NCBI GenBank assembly: GCA_039707465.1
Contig: CM077647.1
Location: 177,954,663 to 178,018,662, forward strand
DNA: 64,000 nucleotides
Direction: 5' to 3'
Source of the DNA: Rhabdophis nuchalis
Taxonomy: Eukaryota > Chordata > Lepidosauria > Squamata > Natricidae
Both the position numbers and the translations under genes were made by a program. Under the pieces are notes generated by a model. That model was given only the letters and a program-made list of their open reading frames with translations, searched no databases and was not told where the DNA came from. Below are positions 42,901 through 46,308 of the stretch, in pieces (position 1 is the stretch's first letter; each line of letters starts with the position of its first letter).

Positions 42901-44224
42901 ACTCGCTTAACAATCATCTCCGCTTAGCCACAGGAATTTTGGGCTGAATTGTGGTCGTAAGTTGAGGGCTGCCTGTTAATTGGGTTTTTTCCCCCAAGAC
43001 TGACTTTCAAGTAAATGGAGACCAGCAAGACTGCGAATTGGCTACCCCCACCCAGCCATCACAGTCTTCCTCTTCATCCTCTGCCAGTTTCCAAGAAAGT
43101 TTTGCCCAGCTTGGAGGTGAGACGGGGTGTCTGGGAGACACAAGCTGGGCCTCTTTTAATTAACACAAACCTATTTGAGGCTCAAATCAGCAGAAAAAGA
43201 GCAGTCATCTTACTTTATCTTATACCTTTTTCTGCTAAAAAAAAAAAAAGAAAGGAAGATTTTTAAAAAGAAGGACCAGGGGAGACATGACAGCAGTGTT
43301 CCACTATCTCAGGGGTTGCCACAAAGAAGAGGGAGTCAAGCTATTCTCCAAAGCACCTGAGGGCAGGACAAGAAGCAATGGGTGGAAACTAATTAAGGAG
43401 AGAAGCAACTTAGAACTGAGGAGAAATTTCCTGACAGTGAGAACAATTAATCAGTGGAACTGCTTGCCTCTAGAAGTTGTGAATGCCCCAACACTGCAAG
43501 TCTTCAAGATGTTGGATAGCCATTTGTCTGAAATGGTATAGGGCTTCCTGCCTAGGCAGGGAGTTGGACCAGATGACCTCCAAGGTCCCTTCCAACTCTG
43601 CTATTGTATTGTAAGATGCTGATATTTTGAGGAGAAACGGAGGGGATGCCAGTTCCAGATCAAAGAACCGAACAATATTTTGGAAACTTGCAAGCTTGAA
43701 TTGCGTGGTGTCAAACCCGCCATAACTTTAAACCTCTCTCTATAAAAAGATCCTTGGCTCTCTTTGTTGGGAAAAAGTGTAGTTTATTTAGCGGTCGAGG
43801 ATACTGCAGTATTGCAAAACCAGAACTGAGAATCATGCGCCAAAATCTCTTAAATTACTTTATCTCTCATTGCCCACCCCAGTGTAACCCAATCAGGTAC
43901 AGGAAAGATGTTTTCGCAACGGTCTGTCCAAGCGCAGTTTGGTATGCGACCCCCCTCCGTCTTGGGTGACCTTGAGGCAGCATCTCAAGGAGATACGGCG
44001 CTTACTTTCGTTTCCCCCTGAAGCCTTCATCCCCCCATCCTCACAGTTCATGGCATAGCAGGGAAGCTGACAACTGTGTTATCGTTATCTCTGGACTCCT
44101 GGCAAAATAGAACACAGTACTACTTTCCCCCACAGGTTCTGATTTTTAATATCCTCACCTCCTCTTTCTTGTACGGGGCCTCCAGCATCGCTTCTATCAC
44201 GATGTCGAAGTCGTCGGAGGCCAT
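18062..44224 (-). CDS. RBM23: RBM23 (CAPER-beta), RNA-binding splicing factor, 13 coding exons
   Basis: This is a spliced gene. Coding exons, 5' to 3' on the minus strand: 44224-44159, 40529-40482, 40388-40315, 40211-40167, 38514-38332, 34132-34079, 33970-33853, 32356-32204, 29448-29311, 29184-29119, 25880-25670, 19797-19699, 18150-18062. All phases agree and give 447 residues plus stop (431 without the 48-nt second exon). Layout: N-terminus beginning [20 protein letters not shown], an RS-rich stretch at about residues 63-135, RRM1 (about 172-247, RNP1 KGIAYVEF), RRM2 (about 268-345, RNP2 LYVGSL, RNP1 KGYGFITF), and an Ala/Leu-rich tail ending SPQTM. This is the nuclear SR-like splicing factor and coactivator paralogous to RBM39. 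The DITFPDG segment, the short QTM end and the absence of a third, UHM-type RRM favour RBM23 over RBM39. RRM2 helix 1 keeps the M-x-x-G-x-x-E pattern used by the DCAF15/sulfonamide degron in this family. Exon 1 and the promoter were not identified. Confidence 0.95.
18265..19590. repeat. 59-62-bp satellite with a 237-bp higher-order repeat
   Basis: About 21 monomers contain ATTCTGGGAGTTGAAGTCCA and CCCATCTTAAA. Between about 18630 and 19343 four monomer types repeat as a block of 237 bp, roughly three times; a 61-codon ORF at 18694-18879 recurs identically at 18931-19116. The monomer resembles one arm of the palindromic hAT MITEs at 32.6 and 63.3 kb. It lies in the last RBM23 coding intron. 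Confidence 0.9.
19699..19797 (-). CDS. RBM23: RBM23 exon, Ala/Leu-rich C-terminal region
   Basis: This 99-nt exon, phase 1 to 1, has acceptor CAACTCAGCAG and donor GTAAGG. It encodes [20 protein letters not shown] followed by [13 protein letters not shown]. The alanine run is shorter than the one I remember for the human protein. Confidence 0.94.
20288..21554 (+). mobile_element. LTR family A, split by an L2 insertion
   Basis: The LTR's 5' part is at 20288-20498 and its 3' part at 21210-21554. Between them is the L2 fragment. The TATA-like GGAATAAAAGAGG is near 21289 and AATAAAAGGGG near 21489; it ends TCAGAACA. The next 185 bp (21555-21740) match the sequence beyond the 3' end of the copy at 2045-2628. 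Confidence 0.7.
20499..21209 (+). mobile_element. L2-like LINE 3' fragment nested in an LTR
   Basis: An RT C-terminal fragment ([20 protein letters not shown] region) is followed by the 3' UTR with GGAGAAGGGCGGGATATAAA and a (TAAA)n tail. It has a frameshift near 20830-20850. It interrupts the LTR after its GCCAGACAA. Confidence 0.85.
21741..22006 (+). mobile_element. Second LTR-A-like fragment
   Basis: It starts within the promoter region (GGGAATAAAAGAGG, GGGAGTGGAGTTTGCAGGAG) and ends GGGCCGAACA. It lacks the 5' half. Its position after an LTR and a short interior suggests a collapsed LTR-interior-LTR arrangement. Confidence 0.5.
22084..23250 (+). pseudogene. CR1 LINE reverse transcriptase pseudogene
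   Basis: It is homologous to the CR1 RT from the [17 protein letters not shown] block through FADD-equivalent to the C-terminus and tail (TTGGACTAGAAGACCT, then TATTG repeats). Compared with the copy at 59.7 kb it has an extra A near 22277 that shifts frame. It also has a TAG at about 23006 where other copies read TGG, and the FADDT motif is altered (HSTDDT). It is 5'-truncated and in an RBM23 intron. Confidence 0.88.
23648..24133 (-). mobile_element. LTR family A, partial (minus)
   Basis: The reverse complement of family A is recognisable from ACCACAGACCTTATCTATCT to CTCCAGGACTGGCCCATG and CAACCTCCTCACTGTCC. It lacks the terminal 3' part. Divergence is higher than in the other copies. Confidence 0.7.
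24179..25468. mobile_element. Tc1/mariner-type MITE, family M1, with a nested L2
   Basis: The left end CCGTATTTTTCAGAGTATAA and right end TTATACTCTGAAAAATACGG are inverted. TA flanks each side (24177-24178, 25469-25470), as expected for Tc1/mariner. Net length without the nested L2 is about 690 bp, matching the copy at 34663. There is no transposase ORF. Confidence 0.82.
24244..24845 (+). mobile_element. L2-like LINE 3' fragment nested in MITE M1
   Basis: An open C-terminal fragment ([20 protein letters not shown] to HLFHLAGLA, ending 24607) is followed by the 3' UTR with CTTCGGGGAGAGGGGGGCGG and a (TAAA)n tail. It is 5'-truncated. Confidence 0.85.
25670..25880 (-). CDS. RBM23: RBM23 exon, end of RRM2 and linker
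   Basis: This 211-nt exon, phase 0 to 1, has acceptor CCCCTTTTCTTCCAG and donor AAG/GTGAGA. It encodes [35 protein letters not shown], then TTDITFPDG and QLMAKLAEG. The DITFPDG stretch is a feature I associate with RBM23 rather than RBM39. Confidence 0.95.
26112..26290. mobile_element. Fragment of MITE M1 with an L2-tail insertion
   Basis: The M1 left end ACCATATTTTTCGGAGTATA is followed by an L2-type 3' tail (26146-26212, GGGAGATAGGGCGGGATAG) and then M1 interior GTGCGTCTTATACACTG. Confidence 0.6.
26404..27330 (-). pseudogene. CR1 LINE reverse transcriptase pseudogene (minus)
   Basis: Minus-strand RT from [20 protein letters not shown] through [20 protein letters not shown] to LDSHLSEMV, then the CR1 tail with (ATTGT)n. 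It is in two frames (27322-27068 and 27061-26552), with a further frameshift near 26600. FADD is present, but the upstream RT is missing. Confidence 0.88.
27644..27886. mobile_element. MITE family M2
   Basis: Left end CCGTTTCCCCGGAAACAAGC and right end GTCTTATTTTCAGAGAAAAAC are inverted relatives. A second copy is at 28859-29051. Confidence 0.55.
27888..28855. repeat. GGAT/GACA minisatellite, about 0.97 kb
   Basis: Irregular tandem units such as GATGGATGGATAGACAGATG and ACAGAGGATGGATGGA, ending in a GGTA run. The 352-codon minus-strand ORF is a by-product. It lies between two M2 MITE copies in an RBM23 intron. Confidence 0.92.
28859..29051. mobile_element. MITE family M2
   Basis: TATTTCCCTGAAAATAAGCC at the left and CTTATTTTCAGGGAAACACT at the right are inverted. 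The interior holds GACCTCCCCGAAAATAAGGC. It ends about 70 bp from RBM23 exon 29119-29184. Confidence 0.65.
29119..29184 (-). CDS. RBM23: RBM23 exon, RRM2 RNP1
   Basis: This 66-nt exon, phase 0 to 0, has acceptor CTCCTCCATAG preceded by a (CT)n tract, and donor GTAAGT. It encodes 22 residues from [14 protein letters not shown] to SKGYGFIT. The RNP1 aromatic residues needed for RNA binding (KGYGFITF) are present across the junction. Confidence 0.95.
29311..29448 (-). CDS. RBM23: RBM23 exon, start of RRM2
   Basis: This 138-nt exon, phase 0 to 0, has acceptor GTGGCCCTAG and donor AAG/GTAAGG. It encodes [20 protein letters not shown], then RNP2 (LYVGSL) and helix 1 of RRM2 ([11 protein letters not shown]). 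The usual HFNITED reads HCNITKE here. The core RNP2 residues are intact. Confidence 0.95.
29549..30073 (+). mobile_element. L2-like LINE 3' fragment
   Basis: ORF remnant [19 protein letters not shown] to HLFHLAGLV (two frames, split near 29670 by extra bases), then the 3' UTR with CTTCGGGGAGAGGGGGCGGT and an (AATG)n tail. It lies 100 bp upstream of RBM23 exon 29311-29448 in gene orientation. Confidence 0.82.
30239..31222 (-). mobile_element. L2-like LINE, 5'-truncated, with open C-terminal ORF
   Basis: Minus-strand fragment with [20 protein letters not shown] through [19 protein letters not shown] to the 3' UTR and (TAAAA)n tail. The frame is open from about 31230 to 30530, then changes near the C-terminus. 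The catalytic YADD part is absent. It is flanked by a long direct repeat. Confidence 0.85.
31604..31998 (+). mobile_element. LTR-like repeat, family B
   Basis: It shares TGGCCTGCCACACT, CTAGAAAGCCAAGGTCATTC and the end TTTGGAACCCTGACA with the copies at 38653 and 41488. It inserted into an LTR-A copy. Confidence 0.5.
32204..32356 (-). CDS. RBM23: RBM23 exon, second half of RRM1
   Basis: This 153-nt exon, phase 0 to 0, has acceptor TTTGGCCAG and donor CAG/GTTTGA. It encodes [20 protein letters not shown] onward through [18 protein letters not shown] to VQASQ. RNP1 is KGIAYVEF, at about residues 212-219. It is almost invariant in the family. Confidence 0.95.
32576..32976. mobile_element. hAT-type MITE containing a second hAT MITE
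   Basis: It starts CAAAAGTCAGCAACC and ends GGTTGCCGATCCCTG. Flanks GCCCAAAG (32568-32575) and GCCCAGCG (32977-32984) match at 6 of 8. It is the same family as 62611-62839. The nested MITE is at 32624-32758. Confidence 0.7.
32624..32758. mobile_element. Palindromic hAT MITE, 135 bp, perfect 8-bp duplication
   Basis: It is an almost perfect inverted repeat: CAGGGGTCTGCAAAGTCGGC at one end and its complement at the other, meeting at GCTGGCTGGGGAATTC. Target duplications TCCTAACC at 32616-32623 and 32759-32766 are exact. It could form a long hairpin in RNA from RBM23 intron 7. Confidence 0.92.
32995..33685. repeat. Approx. 60-70-bp tandem repeat, about 10 units
   Basis: Units contain GGACTAGAACTCCTAGTCTC, CTGGTGATTAGTCCAAAGTC and CAGCTTTCATGCCTAAGG. 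They are diverged and irregular in length. The array lies in the RBM23 intron between the two RRM1 exons. Confidence 0.8.
33853..33970 (-). CDS. RBM23: RBM23 exon, first half of RRM1
   Basis: This 118-nt exon, phase 2 to 0, encodes [20 protein letters not shown] and then [20 protein letters not shown]. This is RNP2 (VFCMQL) and helix 1 of RRM1. The acceptor CCCAATGCAG is acceptable. The inferred donor AAG/GTCCTA is weak because it lacks the usual RAGT after GT. The join after VGK is fixed by the next exon starting VRDVR. Confidence 0.92.
34079..34132 (-). CDS. RBM23: RBM23 linker exon
   Basis: This 54-nt exon, phase 2 to 2, has acceptor TTTCCCCTCAG and donor GTGAGT. It encodes [18 protein letters not shown] and a split Arg codon, matching the YGHSKSP-x-FREKSPVRE linker just before RRM1. 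Confidence 0.93.
34663..36146. mobile_element. Tc1/mariner-type MITE, family M1, with a nested CR1
   Basis: Left CCGTATTTTTCGGAGTATAA and right CTTATACTCCCCAAAAATAC-GG are inverted, with TA on both sides (34661-34662 and 36147-36148). Net length without the CR1 is about 730 bp. The interior aligns with the 24-25 kb copy (GGCCTCTGCCT, CAGCAATTTACC, GAAACTTGCTGTTTGCT). Confidence 0.82.
34926..35683 (+). pseudogene. CR1 LINE 3' fragment nested in MITE M1
   Basis: RT C-terminal part from [20 protein letters not shown] to LDSHLSEMV with the CR1 tail. One TGA near 35214 (CCATGATGT where related copies read CCACGATGT) and the lack of the RT core make it non-functional. Confidence 0.86.
36540..36750 (+). 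mobile_element. L2-like 3' UTR fragment
   Basis: TTAATTGGGTTTTTAAGG, the CCTGTGCACCGTCCCGAGTC hairpin and CTTCGGGGAGAGGGAGCGGT, ending in CTTGACTTGACTTGAC. Confidence 0.65.
37262..38120. mobile_element. Non-autonomous hAT element, 859 bp
   Basis: TIRs are CAGTGGTGGGCAAAC and GTTTGCCGACCACTT. Flanks CCCTGTCC (37254-37261) and CCCTATCC (38121-38128) match at 7 of 8. It aligns with 13075-14200 at both ends. The C/T-rich and GC-rich interior gives ORFs up to 253 codons with no known domain. Confidence 0.82.
38136..38282 (-). mobile_element. Short old CR1 fragment
   Basis: AAATGGCTGTCCACTCTCTT, GGAGGCAAGCTATTCCAG and GTCAGGAAATTTCTCCT match the end of the CR1 ORF in reverse complement. It lies 50 bp from the RBM23 RS exon, inside the intron. 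Confidence 0.7.
38332..38514 (-). CDS. RBM23: RBM23 RS-domain exon
   Basis: This 183-nt exon, phase 2 to 2, has acceptor TTCTTCCTAG and donor GG/GTGAGC. It encodes about 60 residues dominated by RS, RD and RH dipeptides (residues 78-138), then [15 protein letters not shown] domains drive nuclear-speckle localisation and protein-protein contacts in SR proteins. The many CGG/AGC codons make the plus strand look like a CGGCTC-type simple repeat, but the open frame and splice sites show it is coding. A hAT element ends about 210 bp away, at 38120. Confidence 0.93.
38653..39086 (+). mobile_element. LTR-like repeat, family B
   Basis: It begins near TGTGGCCTCTCAGGCCGGCA, has TTTCTAGAAACCCAAGGTCA, and ends ATTTGGAACCCTGACA. 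It is homologous to 41488-41890. Confidence 0.5.
39135..39382. mobile_element. hAT-type MITE, 248 bp
   Basis: It starts CAGAGGTGGGATGCTG and ends GGCTGAACCCCACCCTTG. Flanks TTCTCATC (39127-39134) and TTCCCATC (39383-39390) match at 7 of 8. Confidence 0.72.
40167..40211 (-). CDS. RBM23: RBM23 micro-exon starting the RS domain
   Basis: This 45-nt exon, phase 2 to 2, encodes [15 protein letters not shown] plus a split Ser codon. The acceptor is CCTCAAAG, which is pyrimidine-poor in its last bases, and the donor is GTAGGG. Frame continuity on both sides and the match to the SKKKRSRS motif of the family support it. Confidence 0.87.
40315..40388 (-). CDS. RBM23: RBM23 exon, acidic/Ser-rich N-terminal region
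   Basis: The acceptor is a C-rich tract ending CGCTTAG and the donor is CAG/GTAAGC. The exon is 74 nt, phase 0 to 2, and encodes [20 protein letters not shown] followed by GESS. This aligns with the E-x-Q-x-K-E-x-K-K-D segment of RBM23. A split Ser codon joins the next exon across a 103-bp intron. Confidence 0.88.
40482..40529 (-). CDS. RBM23: RBM23 candidate cassette exon, 48 nt, proline-rich
   Basis: The exon is bounded by a good acceptor (CTTCGGTTTCTTCCAG) and a CAG/GTAATG donor. It is 48 nt, phase 0 to phase 0, and encodes [16 protein letters not shown]. It can be included or skipped without changing frame. I do not recall this segment from the mammalian protein, so it may be an alternative or lineage-specific exon. 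It is separated from the next exon by only 93 bp. Confidence 0.55.
40740..41390 (+). mobile_element. CR1 tail followed by a second CR1/L3-type LINE 3' end
   Basis: 40740-40858 is a CR1 tail (TTGGATAGCCATTTGTTTGA; TTGGACTAGAAGACCTCC). 40862-41390 is a different LINE 3' end with GACCTGATTGAAGTCTATAA, ACTCCATGAAACTTTTGGAA and GGGCCTGTTCCAGCAAGG, ending in TTCTTATG repeats. Both are 5'-truncated. Confidence 0.75.
41488..41890 (+). mobile_element. LTR-like repeat, family B
   Basis: It starts TGTCAGACCTGCATCC, contains CTAGAAAGCCAAGGTCATCC and AATAAATTGGAATTTAGAGC (poly(A)-type signal), and ends near TTTGGAACCTTGAC. No internal genes are present. Confidence 0.5.
42119..42231. mobile_element. Palindromic hAT MITE, 113 bp, perfect 8-bp duplication
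   Basis: TIRs CAGGGGTGGGCAAACTTTGC and its complement extend almost to the centre (CTCCCAGGCTGGAGAATTC). GACTAGAG at 42111-42118 and 42232-42239 is exact. Confidence 0.92.
42296..42976. mobile_element. MITE-like repeat with CAACTTAC ends
   Basis: CAGGTTGTCCTCAACTTACG at the left and GTCGTAAGTTGAGGGCTGCC at the right are inverted. It contains an ATT microsatellite near 42470. It is the same family as 9085-9825. Confidence 0.6.
43262..43615 (+). pseudogene. CR1 LINE 3' fragment
   Basis: ORF remnant [20 protein letters not shown] to LDSHLSEMV, followed by TTGGACCAGATGACCTCC and a short (TATTG) tail. It is 5'-truncated. Confidence 0.85.
43616..44158. other. RBM23 intron sequence without recognised repeats
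   Basis: I see no ORF with family similarity, no TIRs and no LINE tail here. It includes the 3' splice-proximal side of the first coding intron. Confidence 0.5.
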
Positions 44225-44239
44225 GCCATCTTCTTGGGT
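44159..44239 (-). CDS. RBM23: RBM23 exon with conserved start codon
   Basis: Acceptor TTTGTAG lies just before 44239 and donor GTGAGG just after 44159. The conserved family start ATG is at 44224-44222 and encodes 22 residues, [20 protein letters not shown] plus EE. The 15 nt before it (44239-44225) are open in the same frame, so they either belong to the leader or encode part of an N-terminal extension. The exon ends in phase 0. Confidence 0.93.
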
Positions 44240-44376
44240 CTACAAAGAAGGAGAGGAAGAGAGAAGAATGTTTGAAAAAGAGAAGACCTTCCCCGGTGGG
44301 GAACGGCCACTGTGCCATCTTTTCCAAAACGGAAGGAGGGGGGTTGGGGGGGGGGGGGAGAAGGCTGGATACTCAC

Positions 44377-44505
44377 AGGATCCCGGGATGGATGGGGGAA
44401 CGCCGGATCCATGGCTGGCCCAAATGGGTGGGCTCCCCACCACCCCGAGGCGCAGGAGCAGCTGATGGAGAAGCCGGTCTAGCAGGCAAATGAGTTGGTC
44501 ACAGC
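44377..44505 (-). other. RBM23: RBM23 5' leader exon with an upstream in-frame ATG
   Basis: On the minus strand a pyrimidine tract ending in TAG precedes 44505, and a consensus GTGAGT donor follows 44377. The intron to the next exon is only 137 bp. The exon has a TAG and then, in the same frame, an ATG at 44412-44410 in good context (G at -3 and +4). Spliced to the next exon, that ATG stays in frame with the usual MASDD start and adds 17 residues (MDPAFPHPSRDPTQEDG). It is either a 5'UTR exon or the true start exon. The splice signals are strong, but no transcript data are visible. Confidence 0.65.
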
Positions 44506-44691
44506 CTAGAAGAGAGAGAAAGAGGGAGGCCCTGAATGGATTTGAGGAGTAGAATACGGAACAGGAGCTGGGCCATATATGTTGCCTGGAGACAAGGTGT
44601 TCTACATTCCGGAATGGAACTGTGCACTAAAATTACCTGTTTGGAACCGGCTGGGAAGCGTATCCAGCAAAAAGCAAAACGGCCCTAATCC

Positions 44692-45046
44692 CGTGATGGC
44701 GAACCTATGGCACGTGTGCCAGAGATGGCACACAGAGTCCTCTCTGTGGGCACGCGAGCCATCGCCAGCTGCTCTTCGGGTTTCCGGCGCACACATGCGC
44801 ACTGGCCAGCTGGCCTTCATGGGTGCCGGAGTGCCAGAAATGGCCAGAAAGCTCCCCAAAACCAGGCTGTTTTCTAACTTGCACCTGCAAAGACCATTAC
44901 AAAAATGGTCTGAAAATGGCATGGAAAACAGCCCCCCCAAACAGCCCAAAACAGGCATGTGCGTGCTGGCCAGATGGTCTTCGGGTTTCCGGCCCTCATA
45001 CATGCACAGTTCGGGCACTCGGTGTCCAAAAGATTTGCCATAACTG
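44692..45046. mobile_element. hAT-like repeat, degraded copy of the 54.5-kb family
   Basis: GTGATGGCGAACCTATGGCA and AGATTTGCCATAACTG correspond to the ends of the element at 54495-54974. The flanking 8-mers match poorly, so the insertion is old. Confidence 0.55.
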
Positions 45047-45177
45047 CCGTAACCCTTCAAATTAATTATCCATCAGTTTATACCAGAGGTTCTTTAAAGC
45101 TCTGCTATAGCTGGAGAATTCTGGGAGTTGAAGTCCACAAGTCTTAAAGTTGCCAAGTGTGGGAAACAATATCATGT

Positions 45178-46080
45178 GTTTCGGAGTATAAGACAGGGGT
45201 CCTCAACCCCCGGGCCGCGGACCGGTGCCGGTCCGCGGCTTGATAGTAACCAGGCAGGAGTGAGCGGCGGAGAGAGTAGCGCAACTCTTAGGAAAGTGTA
45301 GCAAACACTCCGGTATCCTGGCGGCTGGCCGGAGCGCTCCTCGGGGGCAGGATGGGGGCAACAGCCTGCATTGGGGAGGTTCCAGCCGGCCCTGCGCGGG
45401 GGGAAGAGGCTGCCAGGCCCTCCTTCCCCGAGACGCAGCCCGTCCTTCCCTGCCCCAGCCGAGGATCCTTCGCCCGGGACCCCTGGCAGCTTTCCCGCCC
45501 GGTTGCACGTGACCGCCGAACACGCGCGCGGCCCACGCGACTCGATTCACCCGCTGGAGGCTCCCAGCGGTCCGCGGAATTTTTTTTACATGAAACTGGT
45601 CCCTGGTGCCAAAAAGGTTGGGGACCCCTGGTATAAGACACACTATTTCCTCGCCTAAAAGAGGCTGAAAATTTGGGTGTCTTATTCTCCGAATGTATGC
45701 CCCACCCCACCCCCACCCTTCGGCCTCTGCGCGCCTTCTTCCTGGCTGCAGAGATTGCCACAGACAACGGCGTGCGTTTTTGGGCTCCGCAACCTCACGA
45801 TTTCAGCCCCCAAACGCTCCGTTTGAGATCCGTTCAAGGCTGCTGGGATCGGCAGGGCACATCGCCGCCGATACGCATCCCTTTTTCGGCCTCTGCGCAT
45901 CGCGTTTTCGGGCCCCCGCACACCCCATTTTTGGCCGCTGCACATCACCTTTTCTGGCAGCGATGTGCTCTGGGTATCCCTGCAGCCTTGAACGGGTCTC
46001 AAACGGAGCGTTTGGGGGCTGAAAACGCGAGGCGTGGAGCCCAAAACGGCAACCCGAATCTGAAAAAATATCTTTTCCAA
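45178..46080. mobile_element. M1-type MITE remnant interrupted by a hAT element
   Basis: Left GTTTCGGAGTATAAGA and, beyond the hAT copy, TAAGACACACTATTTCCTCG and GCCCCACCCCACCCCC...CGGCCTCTGC. Then come repeats of a CGTTTTCGGGCCCCCGCAC type that I cannot assign. The right end is not clear. Confidence 0.45.
45194..45630. mobile_element. Non-autonomous hAT element, 437 bp, nested in an M1 MITE
   Basis: TIRs are CAGGGGTCCTCAACCCC and GGTTGGGGACCCCTG, with GGGCCGCGGACCGGTGCCGG at the left. GTATAAGA duplications at 45186-45193 and 45631-45638 are exact. The flanks are M1 sequence (TTTCGGAGTATAAGAC). The interior is GC-rich. Confidence 0.9.
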
Positions 46081-46228
46081 CAGGCCGGCCTGGCCTAGCT
46101 TACACCACCTAGCCTAGAGTCTGCAGTCAAATTGTTTTAAACTGGTTTTTTGGGGCACTGTTTTAATTTATTGAAATTTTTTTAGCACAGGGATACTAAT
46201 TTAATCTGGTTTTATATTTTGTATTTTG
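46060..46228 (+). mobile_element. L2-like LINE 3' end (plus)
   Basis: The last codons KKYLFQQAGLA and the start of the 3' UTR (TTAGCACAGGGATACTAATT) stop exactly where the (TAA)n tail of the minus-strand LINE begins. The larger element therefore inserted into this fragment. Confidence 0.7.
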
Positions 46229-46236
46229 CTAATGTT

Positions 46237-46308
<72 letters not shown>

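Noticed and set aside
45240..45560. CpG island / RBM23 promoter
   Set aside because: The GC-rich block is the interior of a hAT element with exact TIRs and 8-bp duplication.
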